NCBI RefSeq assembly: GCF_003129605.1
Contig: NZ_QBDX01000004.1
Location: 558,001-622,000, forward strand
Length of the DNA stretch: 64,000 nucleotides
Direction: 5' to 3'
DNA from: Hyphobacterium indicum
Lineage (GTDB): Bacteria > Pseudomonadota > Alphaproteobacteria > Caulobacterales > Maricaulaceae
Position 1 is the first letter of the stretch. Every line of letters begins with the position of its first letter. The translations under genes and the position numbers were made by a program. Of the stretch, positions 52,913 through 63,805 are shown piece by piece. The notes under the pieces are model-generated. The model saw only the letters and a list, made by a program, of their open reading frames with translations. It did not search any database and was not told the origin of the DNA.

Positions 52913-54625
52913 ATGTTGAGACTCGCACTGACAATTCTTGTGGCGTTGGCACCTCCCGTTTTCAGCGAGGAGCCGCTGGCACGTCTGCAAGGCATTGGCG
53001 ATGCAGCGCTTGAGGAAAGAATCTATGAAATCCTCGGCACGTCAAAAGCGCCCCTGAGCAACGAAATTGCGATCCGGAGAGAGCTGCGCACAGCTCAGGA
53101 CCGGGCGTCCCGCTTCCTTCGGGCGCAGGGATATTACGCCGCCGAGATTCTGGCTGAGGTAGATGAGACAGGCCTGCCTCTGCTCCGCATTTCCACAGGA
53201 GCACAATTTGCACTGGATGATGTATCGGTCGAAACCGGCTCGGGCGCTGCCAACGCCATTGCCCGCAATGCCATTGAGCGCCCGGCAGACAATGCACTGA
53301 CCGCCGAATGGGTGCTGGGAGCAGAGGCAGCGGCCCAGGCAGCGCTGGAAAACGAAGGCTGGCCTGAAGCCGAGGCTCTGCCCCGTGATGTCGTGGTTGA
53401 TCATGCGCAACAAGTAGGGGATGTGCGCTTTCACTTCCGCACCGGGCCCTTTACCCGCTATGGAAATGTCCAGCTGCAGACGCGGGGTTGGCGTCCTGCC
53501 TTCGTTCAAAGACTGGCCACATTCGAACCTGGCGCTCCCGCCCGCCTGTCCGGGCTCAACGCGTTCGAGAGCCGCCTCGAGGGACTCACCAGCGTGCGCA
53601 GCGCCCTTGTCAGTCTCGGCCCATCGGAGAATGGCGATGACATTCGTGAGGTAAATGTCGCACTAACCCCGGCACCACGCCATGCTGTTGAAGCCACAAT
53701 AAGCCTGTCGACCACCGAAGGCGCTGGCATCGGCGCCTCCTGGACACGGCGGAACCTGTTTGGCGGAGACGAATCCTTGAGCCTCAGCGGAGAGCTGGCG
53801 ACACTCGTTCAGTCACTTCAGGCTGACTTATCCGTGCCATATTGGCGGCGCATTGATCAACGTCTGGTGTTGACCACCGGACTTAAATCAGAAGACACCG
53901 ACGCATTCCAGCAGAATGAATTCACCGCCGGGGTCACACTGTTCCGGGAATTGACTGAACATCTCGATTTGCGGCTGGGTGCGCTCGCAGACATCTCCCG
54001 CGTAACAGATGCCTCGGGCGAGCGGGATATCAATTCCCTGCGGTTAACCTCAGCACTTGCTTTCGACCAGCGGGATAACCCGCTTGATCCGCAGTCCGGT
54101 GTCCAGGCGGCCTTGATCGTCAATCCTGGATACAGTTTTGGCGACGCAGAAGCCGCCTATTTCCAGACTGAAATCCGCACCAGTACTTATTACCCTTTAT
54201 CGCGCCACTTAACCGCTGCAGCGCGTATCCGGCTCGGCTCAATCATTGGCGCAGCGGCTACCGACATCGCGGCAGACCAACGCTTTTATGCCGGCGGAGG
54301 GGGGTCAGCGCGTGGATTTGAATATCAAACACTATCGCCGCTCGGACCGGATGGCGCGCCGGCTGGAGGTCTTTCGGTGACCGAACTGAATGCTGAATTG
54401 CGTTGGCGTGGCGAAGGCAGGTGGGGTGCAGTCGCATTTGTTGATACAGCTTTCGCAGGCGCAAACCAGACACCCGAATTTGATAATCTCCGCACCGGAA
54501 TCGGCCTCGGTCTTCGCTATTATTTCGACTTCGCCCCTGTGCGTTTCGATCTGGCCACGCCGCTGGACCGCCGCTCGGGTGAAGACCCGGTCCATGTCTA
54601 TATCAGTATCGGGCAAGCCTTTTGA
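52913..54625 (+). CDS. tamA: TamA, Omp85-family outer-membrane translocation protein
   Basis: This 570-residue protein has a signal peptide (MLRLALTILVALAPPVFS), about three POTRA domains (approximately 20-240) and a C-terminal beta-barrel. The barrel contains YAGGGGSARGFEYQ, the Omp85 L6-loop region with its conserved VRGF/Y-like motif, and a final strand ending in HVYISIGQAF, with the terminal aromatic typical of barrel proteins. It works with TamB in outer-membrane assembly or lipid transport. The stop overlaps the tamB start (TTGA). Confidence 0.9.
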   Translation: MLRLALTILVALAPPVFSEEPLARLQGIGDAALEERIYEILGTSKAPLSNEIAIRRELRTAQDRASRFLRAQGYYAAEILAEVDETGLPLLRISTGAQFALDDVSVETGSGAANAIARNAIERPADNALTAEWVLGAEAAAQAALENEGWPEAEALPRDVVVDHAQQVGDVRFHFRTGPFTRYGNVQLQTRGWRPAFVQRLATFEPGAPARLSGLNAFESRLEGLTSVRSALVSLGPSENGDDIREVNVALTPAPRHAVEATISLSTTEGAGIGASWTRRNLFGGDESLSLSGELATLVQSLQADLSVPYWRRIDQRLVLTTGLKSEDTDAFQQNEFTAGVTLFRELTEHLDLRLGALADISRVTDASGERDINSLRLTSALAFDQRDNPLDPQSGVQAALIVNPGYSFGDAEAAYFQTEIRTSTYYPLSRHLTAAARIRLGSIIGAAATDIAADQRFYAGGGGSARGFEYQTLSPLGPDGAPAGGLSVTELNAELRWRGEGRWGAVAFVDTAFAGANQTPEFDNLRTGIGLGLRYYFDFAPVRFDLATPLDRRSGEDPVHVYISIGQAF

Positions 54626-57600
54626 CCCTTTCAGACCGCCCCTTGCTGAAACGCTGGCTGATCCGGTCCCTGATTGCGCTGGGCGTAGTGCTCACCCTCC
54701 TGTTGGGTCTGATCTGGGCTGCCTCCGGACCGGCAGGCCGCTGGGCGGTGATGCATTTTGCCGATGAACGCGATTTGCCTCGCGGACTGGTGCTCGATAT
54801 CGAGGGCTTGAGCGGCAATATACTAAGCAATCCCCGGGTCGAACGCATTTCTGTCAGCGATACCGAAGGGGTTTTCCTCACCGCCGAAACAGTTGCGCTC
54901 CGCTGGAATTCCCTGGCGCTTCTTGGTGGCCAAATCAGCATTGACCGGATTGTTGCGGCACAGATCGAATTGAACCGCCGTCCTGTGCTGGCCGCCTCAT
55001 CCGGGGGCGGTGGCCGCTTGCCGTCCATCAGGGCAGGTGCCATCAACATCCAGCAGCTCGCGCTTGGTGAAAGCGTTATCGGCGAAGCTGCAGTCTTTTC
55101 GATAGAAGGCGAAGCGCGGCTTCGCGACAGCGGCCGCCTGGCGGTCAGTATTGTCCGCACTGATGTCGAGGGAGACCGCGTCGCCGGCGAAATCACATGG
55201 ACAGACGATGGCGGAATAGAAGGCGAAGCTGACGCTTTTATTTCCGGCAACGGGCCGATTGCTGCATTTCTGAATCTGGGAGGGCGCGATGCCCGGCTGG
55301 CGGGCCGGATGAGCGGCACCCTGAATCAGGGGACAGGCGAAGCTCGTTTGACACTGGCTGGCGAAGACGCCGCCAGTGCCGCTTTTGACTGGCAGGAAGA
55401 ACGCTGGACCTCACGCATAGATGCAGATGGAAGCGTTTTTGAAGCCATCCGCAGCCTGCCATTCGACCCGCAGGCCCGCATCCGTGCCGAAGGCACGCTC
55501 TCGCCATTCCGCCCGGTCCTTGTGGATGCAGGAGGCGAAGGCTGGCGGGTCAATATGACGCCGGCAGGGCCGCAACGGGTCTCCGCCAGCCTCGAACTGT
55601 CACAGCCGGTCTGGCAGGCACTGGCCGGAAACAGCGTCGCGATTGAACAGGCAGAATGGTCAGGAATCGTTGATTATGCCTCGGGCATCACAGCAGACGG
55701 TCTTCTCCGGGCGGGCAATATCCGTGCAGGCGGAACGGCCATCGAGGAAATTGGCGGATCGCTCCTGTTCACGCGGAGCGAGGGCGAAAACGCCATCTTT
55801 GCGGACCTGACGGCCTCGCAGGTCGCACTGCCGGACAATCCGCAAATCGATTCACTGTCCTGGGCCGGCCTCTCGGCGGAAATCCGGCAGAATGACGGAC
55901 TCTATGTCTTCGAAGCACTGAATCTGACGTCTGATCTGTTGGAAGTGACCGGCGATGTGCAACTCGATCCGGACGGCTGGGTGCTGGCTGGCGATGCCCG
56001 GCTGGCTCTGCTCGACATTGGCGCTTTGACCGATCAGGCCTCCGGCACATCAACGGCAGATCTGCGTATTGAACACCTTTCGCGCAACCGGTTGGCGCTC
56101 GGCGCAGAACTTCATGGCGGAAACATTCAATGGCGGCAGGAGACGTTGGCCGCGCTGTTGAACGATGCCGAGGCATCCTTTCGCATAACCAGCGATTATA
56201 CCGCCTGGCAAATCGGAAATCTGGGCCTGGAGAGCACAGAAACCGTCCTCCGGGGTGAGGCCAGCGGCGCGGGAGAAAGCTGGACCGCCGCTCTGGACGC
56301 AGCGGTCAATACTGACCTTGCCCTGGCAAATGCCGTGATTGGCGGCGGCGCGGCCTTTGCGCTCGAAATAGCGGGGGAAGGCCAGAACGCCACGGGAAAT
56401 ATTGTCATTTCCACACCACGCTTCGAACTGGCCGGGCAGGCTTTCGCCGAACCGCGCCTTGGTCTGGACTTTGCCTATAGTCCGGACCAGCAGACCGCGG
56501 ACTGGCAGCTGGAGACCCGGTCCGGTCATGGGGACCTGCAAGCCACCGGCACAGCGCTCCGCAGCAGCGGCACTGTGGTTCTGACCCTGGACCAGGGGCA
56601 ATTGGACCGCTTCGGCTTTACCGGCGGTGCCCGGCTCGATGACGAAGGTTTCACCGCTTCCGTGGCTGGCCGCGACTGGCGTTTTTCGAGTGGCGAGCTG
56701 AGCCGGGTCGATCTGACAGCTTCCAACCGCTCTGGCGATATTGCGATCACAGTGGAAGCGAACGGCGAGTTCCGCGACCCGTTTAACCTCTCGGCCGAGG
56801 CAAGAGTGACGGAAGATCAGGTCGCAACCCGTTTGATAGCCGACTGGGCCGGTATCGCGATCTCGACGTCCGGGCCGGTCATCTACCGGTTCAGCGGAGA
56901 CACGCCCTCCCTGACCGGCAATTTGATCACAGGCGGCGGCGAGACGCGCATCCGCTGGACAGCAGAAGAGCAATTGCGGGTCTCCATCAGGGATCTGCCC
57001 GCCGGGATTGTCGCCACGGCCGCAGCGCTGCCGGCGCTGGATGGTAATATCGATCTTGATCTGGCCCTCGGTTACGCAGACCGGCGTTGGACAGGGACGC
57101 TGGAAGCCAGTGCCACCCAGCTAATTGTCCGCCGCTTTGCGGAAAGCGGAGCTGTTGATCTGGGCCTGACCGGGCGGCTCGGCAACAATCTGGATCTGGC
57201 GATCACAGTGGCAGGAGTAGATCTGACGGGCGAAGCGGACCTGGCCCGGACTGGCACAATTGGCGATCTCCGGGAACTGGGCAGTGATGCGCCGCTGTCC
57301 GGCACGATGACAATGTCCGGTGCCATCGAACCACTGCTGGCGCTGGTCATCGCCGATTCCCGCCAGCTCGCCGGAAGAGTTAGCGCGGATCTCGCCGTGT
57401 CCGGAACCGTTTTCCGTCCGGAATTGCGTGGCGAGACAATTATTTCTGACGGCCGTTATGTCTCTGAAGAACTGGGCGTGGCTATCGAGAATGTCGCGGC
57501 AATCGCCCGATGGGACAATGACCGCTTTCGGATTGAGCAGTTTACCGCAACGGGCCCTGCCGGCGGCGAGCTCAGTGTTTCAGGAGAAGGCGGATTGGGT

Positions 57601-58548
57601 CAGAATGGCTGGGAAGCATCGGCGCGCGCCGAATTTTCCGGGTTCAACGCCGTGCAACGCCCGGATCTGTCCGTTATTGCCTCTGGCACATCTGATGTGG
57701 TGCTATCGCGAAATGGGATAGACATTACCGGGGATGTCGTGCTCGACCGCGTCAATGCCCGCCCGCCGGAAGCCTCTGCGCCGTCCTTTTCAGAAATCGA
57801 GGTCACCGAGATCAACCGGCCGGACGGCAGCAGCGGCCAACCGGCACGCCGCATTCCGGTCACCCATGATATTCGCGTTCGTGCCGATGACAGTATTTTT
57901 GTTTCTGGCGAAGCGTTCTCGACGGAGTGGCGCGGCAGCTGGCATGTCACAGGCAGTCCGTCCGCACCGCATATCAATGGCGATGCCATTCTCGTCAACG
58001 GGCGGGCCTTCCTGCTCAATCGGGCATTCCGTTTTCAGGAAGGGCGGGTCGCGCTGTCCGGTCCCGTCAGTTCGGCGGAAATAGACTTGCTGGCCCGGCA
58101 CCAGCGGGAAGGCTTGACGGTTGATGCCCGTATTTCCGGACCGGTTTCCGCACCGCAATTAACGCTTTCGAGCGAGCCATCCCTGCCCGAGGATGAAATC
58201 CTCGCGCGTCTGTTGTTCGACCGCAACTCCGGCCAGTTGAGCCCGCTGGAAACCGCGACAATCGCCGCCCAGCTCTCCGGCCAGAACCTGTTCGGCATTG
58301 TCGGCGGTTTACGGCGCGCAGCCGGGCTCGACCGGCTGGACTTTGCGGCCGGTGAAAATGGCGAGATCGTCATTACCGGGGGCCAGCAATTGACCGATGA
58401 TGTCTATCTGGAACTGGAAAGCAGCGGCTCGGCGCTATCGTCTGCGCGTCTCGAATGGACGCTGACCCCGGATTTCACGCTGCTCTCACGTCTGACCGGC
58501 GACACCCAGGCGTCCATCGCGCTGCGCTGGCGGACAGAATACGATTAG
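54622..58548 (+). CDS. tamB: TamB, translocation and assembly module protein
   Basis: This 1308-residue protein has one N-terminal membrane helix (LIRSLIALGVVLTLLLGLIW), a very long beta-rich body and the C-terminal DUF490 domain (about 950-1308) with NGRAFLLNRAFRFQEGRV and LSSEPSLPEDEILARLLF. TamB spans the periplasm and moves phospholipids or assists barrel proteins. It starts at a TTG that overlaps the tamA stop; the downstream sequence is continuous with the membrane helix. The end shares TTAG with a convergent CoA ligase gene. Confidence 0.9.
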   Translation: MTLSDRPLLKRWLIRSLIALGVVLTLLLGLIWAASGPAGRWAVMHFADERDLPRGLVLDIEGLSGNILSNPRVERISVSDTEGVFLTAETVALRWNSLALLGGQISIDRIVAAQIELNRRPVLAASSGGGGRLPSIRAGAINIQQLALGESVIGEAAVFSIEGEARLRDSGRLAVSIVRTDVEGDRVAGEITWTDDGGIEGEADAFISGNGPIAAFLNLGGRDARLAGRMSGTLNQGTGEARLTLAGEDAASAAFDWQEERWTSRIDADGSVFEAIRSLPFDPQARIRAEGTLSPFRPVLVDAGGEGWRVNMTPAGPQRVSASLELSQPVWQALAGNSVAIEQAEWSGIVDYASGITADGLLRAGNIRAGGTAIEEIGGSLLFTRSEGENAIFADLTASQVALPDNPQIDSLSWAGLSAEIRQNDGLYVFEALNLTSDLLEVTGDVQLDPDGWVLAGDARLALLDIGALTDQASGTSTADLRIEHLSRNRLALGAELHGGNIQWRQETLAALLNDAEASFRITSDYTAWQIGNLGLESTETVLRGEASGAGESWTAALDAAVNTDLALANAVIGGGAAFALEIAGEGQNATGNIVISTPRFELAGQAFAEPRLGLDFAYSPDQQTADWQLETRSGHGDLQATGTALRSSGTVVLTLDQGQLDRFGFTGGARLDDEGFTASVAGRDWRFSSGELSRVDLTASNRSGDIAITVEANGEFRDPFNLSAEARVTEDQVATRLIADWAGIAISTSGPVIYRFSGDTPSLTGNLITGGGETRIRWTAEEQLRVSIRDLPAGIVATAAALPALDGNIDLDLALGYADRRWTGTLEASATQLIVRRFAESGAVDLGLTGRLGNNLDLAITVAGVDLTGEADLARTGTIGDLRELGSDAPLSGTMTMSGAIEPLLALVIADSRQLAGRVSADLAVSGTVFRPELRGETIISDGRYVSEELGVAIENVAAIARWDNDRFRIEQFTATGPAGGELSVSGEGGLGQNGWEASARAEFSGFNAVQRPDLSVIASGTSDVVLSRNGIDITGDVVLDRVNARPPEASAPSFSEIEVTEINRPDGSSGQPARRIPVTHDIRVRADDSIFVSGEAFSTEWRGSWHVTGSPSAPHINGDAILVNGRAFLLNRAFRFQEGRVALSGPVSSAEIDLLARHQREGLTVDARISGPVSAPQLTLSSEPSLPEDEILARLLFDRNSGQLSPLETATIAAQLSGQNLFGIVGGLRRAAGLDRLDFAAGENGEIVITGGQQLTDDVYLELESSGSALSSARLEWTLTPDFTLLSRLTGDTQASIALRWRTEYD

Positions 58549-60149
58549 GTTCGCAGCCGGAAACGCTGAATCTTGCCGGTCTGGGTTTTCGGCAGGGCAT
58601 CAGTGAAATGAATCGCCCGCGGATATTTGTACGGCGCAATGGTCAGCTTGACGAAATCCTGCAGCTCCTTTGCCATTTCTTCCCCCGCGAGAAGCGGTTG
58701 TTTCAGAACGACATGCGCGGCGACAATGGTGCCGCGATTGTCACAGGCCTGACCAACGACCGCACATTCAGCTACGGCCTCATGCATCAATAAAGCCTGT
58801 TCGACCTCTGGCCCGGCAATATTATAGCCGGAGGCCACAATCAGATCATCAGCCCGGCTGACATACCAGAAATATCCATCCGGATCGCGGCGATAGAGAT
58901 CACCGGTAATATTCCAGCCATTCCTGACATATGTTTTTTGCCGGTCATCCGCGAGATAGAGACAGCCCGTCGGACCCCGCACGGCAAGTTTTCCGATTTC
59001 GCCATCCGGTACGGGTTCACCGTCCTCGCCAATGACACATGCCTCATACCCGGGAACGGCCTTTCCGGTCGCACCGGGCCGGATATCCCGCCCGGTGGCG
59101 GAGATAAAAATATGGATCATTTCGGTAGCGCCTATACCGTCAACCAGACGGACACCGGTGGCATCTTTCCACGCCCGCCAGGTCGCTTCCGGCAAATGCT
59201 CGCCCGCCGAAACGCCGCTACGCAGCGAAGACAGATCGTAGGCGTCTTTCAGCGCGATCATCGCCCTGTAGCCGGTCGGCGCGGTGAAGGTATGCGTCAC
59301 ACCAAAGCGCTGAATCGTTTCGCACAGCGCCTCGAAACCCGGTCTGGGCGCCAGCGCAACCGCGATACCGGCCCGGGCTGGAAAGACCACGAAAGCGCCA
59401 AGCCCGAACGTGAAGGCAAAGGGTGGCGTGCCCGCATAGATATCGCCCTTTTCTGGTTCCAGCATCGCGCCGAACGTGTCGGCCATCGCCAGCACGCTGC
59501 GATGGAAATGCGCGCAGGCCTTCGGTTCGCCCGTCGTTCCAGATGTGAAAGCCAGAAGGGCAATGTCATCTGCCGCCGTATCACACGCATCGAAGCTGTC
59601 CGGCTTTGTGGCCATGAGCACAGCCATCTCTTCGCCCTTGCCCATCAGGACCAGGCGCTCAAGGCCGCTGCCAGTGGCCATTGATTTCTCCACCGCCTCT
59701 TTAAGCGGCGCGGCACACAGTGCCAGACGGATTTTCGCTTTCTTGGCAATCTTGGTGATTTCGGGCTCGCGCAGAAGCGGCATGGTCATCACCGCAATAC
59801 CTCCGGCCTTGAGCACGCCATACCAGGCCACCATCATGTCGATGGAATTGGGGCCGTGGATCAGAACACGCTCACCGCTGACCAGATCGAGATCATCCAC
59901 AAGCACATGGGCTAGCCGGTTCGCCTCGGCCGCCAGCTCGGCATAAGTCAGCCTTCGCGCTTCGGAATAGACCGCAACCCGGTCCCCCCAGCCCTTCGCG
60001 AGCGCGGCGTCCAGTAATTCGGCGGCAGCATTCAGGCGTTCAGGATAATCAACGGCTGGAGTGTCAAAACGGAAATCCGGCCAGTCACTTTCCGCTGGCA
60101 GGCTGTCACGCGCAAATCCGTCCGCATAGCCTGATGGCGCCATCGGCAT
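58545..60149 (-). CDS. aryl-CoA ligase of the 2-aminobenzoate/benzoate-CoA type
   Basis: This 534-residue ANL ligase has the adenylation motif FTSGTTGEPKA (about 184-194), GIGATEMIHIF, ITGDLYRR and the C-terminal lysine in LPKTQTGKIQRF. The opening with FARDSLPAESDWPDF and DYPERLN resembles anthranilate- and benzoate-CoA ligases. It should activate an aromatic acid with CoA and ATP. The start at 60149 has GGGGAG seven bases upstream; ATG 60164 lacks one. It is divergent from a thiolase. Confidence 0.8.
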   Translation of the reverse strand: MPMAPSGYADGFARDSLPAESDWPDFRFDTPAVDYPERLNAAAELLDAALAKGWGDRVAVYSEARRLTYAELAAEANRLAHVLVDDLDLVSGERVLIHGPNSIDMMVAWYGVLKAGGIAVMTMPLLREPEITKIAKKAKIRLALCAAPLKEAVEKSMATGSGLERLVLMGKGEEMAVLMATKPDSFDACDTAADDIALLAFTSGTTGEPKACAHFHRSVLAMADTFGAMLEPEKGDIYAGTPPFAFTFGLGAFVVFPARAGIAVALAPRPGFEALCETIQRFGVTHTFTAPTGYRAMIALKDAYDLSSLRSGVSAGEHLPEATWRAWKDATGVRLVDGIGATEMIHIFISATGRDIRPGATGKAVPGYEACVIGEDGEPVPDGEIGKLAVRGPTGCLYLADDRQKTYVRNGWNITGDLYRRDPDGYFWYVSRADDLIVASGYNIAGPEVEQALLMHEAVAECAVVGQACDNRGTIVAAHVVLKQPLLAGEEMAKELQDFVKLTIAPYKYPRAIHFTDALPKTQTGKIQRFRLRT

Positions 60150-60238
60150 GGCATCTCTCCCCATTTGCCGCGCAGCTGTTTAGTCTCGCTTCGAGTCGCC
60201 GCGCTGTCATTGCGGTTATTGTGCACGAGGACACCCCC

Positions 60239-61435
60239 ATGACGGAAGCTTTTCTCTACACTGGCCTGCGAACGCCCATCGGCAAATATGCCGGAGGCTT
60301 GTCATCTGTCCGCACGGACGACCTTGCGGCATTGCCGATACGGGCCTTGGCCGAACGCCATCCGGAGCTGCCGGAAGTCGTCGAGGAAGTCGTTCTGGGC
60401 TGCGCTAACCAGTCCGGTGAGGACAATCGCAATGTCGCCCGAATGGCCGTGCTCCTGTCGGGTCTTGGCGAGACCGTGCCCGGTGTGACTGTGAACCGGC
60501 TCTGCGCCAGCGGGCTCGAAGCAGTGGCCCAGGCTTCATTCCGTATACGGAGTGGGGGGCTATCTTGTATTGTTGCTGGCGGCGTGGAGAGCATGACGCG
60601 TGCGCCTTTTGTCATGGCCAAGGCCGATACCGGTTTTTCGCGATCGGCAAAACTGGAAGACACAACGATCGGCTGGCGCTTTGTGAATCCCGGGATCGAG
60701 CGGCTCTACGGTGTCGACTCCATGGGGGAAACCGCCGAAAATCTGGCGGAGGAATTCAACATTTCCCGCGAGGACCAGGACGCGTTTGCCGCCCGGTCGC
60801 AAGCATTGGCAAGTGCAGCCGCGCCTCAGCTTGAAGATCAGATTACGCCAGTCGCCAGTCCCCGGCGCAAGGGTGATCCGGTTATCGCGAGCGAGGATGA
60901 ACACCCGCGTCCGGACGTCACCACGGAGAGTCTTGCGAAACTGCCCGCCGCTTTCCGGGAGGGTGGCAGCGTGACCGCCGGGAATGCGTCGGGTGTGAAT
61001 GACGGATCGGCAGCTCTGATCATAGGGGATGAAGCCGCAGGCAAGAGGATCGGCCTCGAACCACTCGCGCGGATCGTTTCCTATGCCACGGCAGGTGTGC
61101 CGCCGCGCACCATGGGCATCGGTCCGGTCCCGGCAACCCGGAAGGCGCTTGCGCTGGCGGGTCTGACTCTGAGCGACATGGACGTGATCGAGCTCAACGA
61201 GGCGTTCGCGGCACAGGTTCTGGCCTGCACGCGCAGCTGGAGCATCGCCGATGATGATCAGCGATTGAATGCCTGGGGCGGAGCGATTGCTCTGGGTCAT
61301 CCCCTCGGCATGAGCGGTGCTCGGCTCGTGCTCACAGCCGCACATCGATTGAAGGAAACGGGCGGGCGCTATGCCCTCGTCACCCTCTGTGTCGGCGTCG
61401 GCCAGGGCGCGGCCATGGTGCTGGAGCGGGTTTAG
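60239..61435 (+). CDS. thiolase (beta-ketoadipyl-CoA/acetyl-CoA acyltransferase type)
   Basis: This 398-residue enzyme has the nucleophilic Cys89 in NRLCASGLEA, the GHPLGMSGAR histidine loop and the second cysteine in TLCVGVGQGAA, near 384. Thiolytic cleavage of a 3-oxoacyl-CoA is expected. The start at 60239 is the ATG that gives MTEAFLYTGLRTPIG. It is divergent from the CoA ligase and convergent with ridA, and fits the last step of the surrounding CoA pathway. Confidence 0.9.
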   Translation: MTEAFLYTGLRTPIGKYAGGLSSVRTDDLAALPIRALAERHPELPEVVEEVVLGCANQSGEDNRNVARMAVLLSGLGETVPGVTVNRLCASGLEAVAQASFRIRSGGLSCIVAGGVESMTRAPFVMAKADTGFSRSAKLEDTTIGWRFVNPGIERLYGVDSMGETAENLAEEFNISREDQDAFAARSQALASAAAPQLEDQITPVASPRRKGDPVIASEDEHPRPDVTTESLAKLPAAFREGGSVTAGNASGVNDGSAALIIGDEAAGKRIGLEPLARIVSYATAGVPPRTMGIGPVPATRKALALAGLTLSDMDVIELNEAFAAQVLACTRSWSIADDDQRLNAWGGAIALGHPLGMSGARLVLTAAHRLKETGGRYALVTLCVGVGQGAAMVLERV

Positions 61436-61824
61436 TCCGGCATCACCGCTGTCGTCTCGATCTCGATCAGCGCACGCGGCTCAATGAGCCCGGCGACGAT
61501 AACAAAGGCCATGACAGGATAATTTTTCCCCATCAGCTTTTTCCAGATCGCGCCAAGTTTCGGCGCGGCATCCAGATAGGCCTGCCGGTCGGTGATATAG
61601 CCGGTCATGCGTGCGATATGCTCCGGCCCGGCCCCGGCTTCAGCCAGCACCGCGAGCGTGTTTTTCAGGACCTGTTCGAACTGATCGGCGAAATCACCCG
61701 AGACGATCGTCTCTGTCTCGTCCCAACCGATCTGGCCGGCGACGAAGATCTGCCGGCCTGTCGCCTCGATCCCGTTGGAATAGCCTTTCGGGCGCGGCCA
61801 GTTTTCCGGATTGAGCACTTTCAT
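61432..61824 (-). CDS. RidA/YjgF-family enamine/imine deaminase
   Basis: This 130-residue protein has RidA features: [11 protein letters not shown], a central [18 protein letters not shown] and a C-terminal [10 protein letters not shown] with the conserved Arg that binds the substrate carboxylate. RidA proteins hydrolyse reactive enamines and imines. Its overlap with the acyl-CoA dehydrogenase gene (ATGA) places it in the degradation operon. Confidence 0.85.
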   Translation of the reverse strand: MKVLNPENWPRPKGYSNGIEATGRQIFVAGQIGWDETETIVSGDFADQFEQVLKNTLAVLAEAGAGPEHIARMTGYITDRQAYLDAAPKLGAIWKKLMGKNYPVMAFVIVAGLIEPRALIEIETTAVMPD

Positions 61825-62993
61825 GAGGCCGTCTCCGACAGGATGTGGCGGGCAATGATCAGTTTTTGCACTTCCGATGCCCCTTCATAGATCCGCAAAG
61901 CCCGGATATCGCGATAGAGCGCTTCGGGAACCGAACCTTTGGTGACGCCCTGCCCACCGAAAATCTGTACTGCCTTGTCGATCGTTTGTTGTGCAGTTTC
62001 CGTCGCGTAGAATTTGGACATCGCCGCTTCGCGCGATATCCGGCCAACGCCTGAATCTTTCATCCAGGCCCCACGATAGATCAGCAAGGCGCTGGCATCG
62101 ATATCAATCGCCATCTCGGCCAGTTGCGATTGCACGACCGGCATGTCGGACAGCGTGGCACCGAACAACTCTCGCGACTGCGCCCGCGACCGGGCTTCAT
62201 CCATCGCCCGTCGGGCAAAGCCCAGCGCAGCCGCAGCGACTGTAGAGCGGAACACATCCAGCGTTCCCATCGCATATTTGAACCCGGCATTTTCCTCCCC
62301 GATCAGCGCCGAAGCCGGGATGCGGCAATCCTCGAATTTCAGCCGCGCCAGCGGGTGCGGGGCGATCACCTCGATCCGTTCGGCAACCGACAGGCCGGGC
62401 GTATCCGCTGGAACGACAAAGGCGGAAATACCGCGCGCACCCGCCTCGCCGGTCCGGGCAAAGACGACATAGAAACCGGCAATCCCGCCATTGGAAATAT
62501 AGGTCTTTTCGCCATTGAGAATGTAGCTATCGCTATCGCGTGTCGCACTCATGGCCAGCGAGGCAACGTCCGATCCTGCTGCCGGTTCGGTCAGGGCAAA
62601 AGCGGCCAGCGTCTCGCCGGACGCGACTTTCGGCAGCCACTCGTCTTTCTGCTCATGAGAGCCAAAAAGAGAAATCGTTCCCGACCCCAGCCCCTGCATG
62701 GCGAAGACGAAATCGGCGAGCCCCGAATGATAGCCCAGCGTCTCGCGCATGAGGCAGAGCGAACGGAGATCCAGTGTCGCGTTGGTTCCGCCGTATTCGC
62801 CGGGTACGCAATTTTTCAGCCAGCCAGCCTCACCCATTTTCCGGGCCAGCATCCGGCAATCCTCATCAATATCGGTATGTTCGGAAAAGCCGCTTGTCCC
62901 GATCTCTGCAGCACACCAGCCGCGGGCGGCATGAGCCAGATCGCGATGCCGATCCTCGAAGAAGGGCCAGTCCAGAAACGTCCGGTCCGCCAT
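61821..62993 (-). CDS. acyl-CoA dehydrogenase
   Basis: This 390-residue enzyme has the family signatures [16 protein letters not shown] (about 120-135), [26 protein letters not shown] and, near the C-terminus, [16 protein letters not shown] with the likely catalytic base (Glu). FAD-dependent alpha-beta desaturation of an acyl-CoA is expected. The start at 62993 follows AGGGA. It lies two bases after the enoyl-CoA hydratase stop. Confidence 0.9.
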   Translation of the reverse strand: MADRTFLDWPFFEDRHRDLAHAARGWCAAEIGTSGFSEHTDIDEDCRMLARKMGEAGWLKNCVPGEYGGTNATLDLRSLCLMRETLGYHSGLADFVFAMQGLGSGTISLFGSHEQKDEWLPKVASGETLAAFALTEPAAGSDVASLAMSATRDSDSYILNGEKTYISNGGIAGFYVVFARTGEAGARGISAFVVPADTPGLSVAERIEVIAPHPLARLKFEDCRIPASALIGEENAGFKYAMGTLDVFRSTVAAAALGFARRAMDEARSRAQSRELFGATLSDMPVVQSQLAEMAIDIDASALLIYRGAWMKDSGVGRISREAAMSKFYATETAQQTIDKAVQIFGGQGVTKGSVPEALYRDIRALRIYEGASEVQKLIIARHILSETAS

Positions 62994-62995
62994 GG

Positions 62996-63805
62996 TCAAT
63001 TTCCCTCGAAGACAGGCTTCTCTTTCGCGATGAAGGCCCGGTAGGCACGGCGGAAATCCTCGGTCTGCATACAGATGGCCTGTGCCTGCGCTTCGGCCTC
63101 GATCGCCTGATCGATCCCCATATCCCATTCCGCATTCAGCTGGGTCTTGGTGATCCCATTGGCAAAAGTCGGTCCGGTGGCAATCCGCTCAGCCCACTTC
63201 CCGGCCTCGTTTATCAACTCATTGGCAGCCACCAGCGCATTCCAGAAACCCCAGCTTTGGCCTTCTTCAGCGCTCATGGAACGGCCAAAGAACAGCAATT
63301 CGCTGGCCCGTCCCTGCCCGATAATGCGGGGCAGAATGGCGCAAGCACCCATATCACATCCGGCCAGTCCAACCCGGTTGAACAGGAAGGCGGTTTTGGC
63401 GTCCGGTGTGGCGATGCGCAGATCCGATGCCATGGCAAGGATCGCCCCGGCCCCGACACAGACCCCGTCGACCGCGGCAATGACCGGTTGCGGGCAATGC
63501 CGGATGGCCTTCACCAGATCACCGGTCATCCGGGTGAATTCCAGGAGTTGCGGCATGTCCATTTCGGTCAGCGGCCCGATGATCTCCCGCACATCGCCGC
63601 CGGAACAGAAATTCCCGCCAGAGCCGGTCAGGATGATGGCCTTGACGTCCGGCGCATAAACCAGCGCACGGAAGAATTCACGCAGCTCGGTATAGCTTTC
63701 AAATGTCAGGGGGTTTTTCTTCTCGGGCCGGTTCAGCGTGACCGTCCCGACGCCATTATCAAACGACCACAGGAAATGTTCCGGATTGTGCGTGGCGGGA
63801 TTCAT
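62996..63805 (-). CDS. enoyl-CoA hydratase/isomerase family protein
   Basis: This 269-residue crotonase has the oxyanion-hole motifs [20 protein letters not shown] (about 56-75) and [21 protein letters not shown] Glu equivalent to crotonase catalytic Glu144 is not obvious, so it may act as a hydratase, hydrolase or ring-opening enzyme. It overlaps the next upstream gene (ATGA), confirming the operon. Confidence 0.85.
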   Translation of the reverse strand: MNPATHNPEHFLWSFDNGVGTVTLNRPEKKNPLTFESYTELREFFRALVYAPDVKAIILTGSGGNFCSGGDVREIIGPLTEMDMPQLLEFTRMTGDLVKAIRHCPQPVIAAVDGVCVGAGAILAMASDLRIATPDAKTAFLFNRVGLAGCDMGACAILPRIIGQGRASELLFFGRSMSAEEGQSWGFWNALVAANELINEAGKWAERIATGPTFANGITKTQLNAEWDMGIDQAIEAEAQAQAICMQTEDFRRAYRAFIAKEKPVFEGN

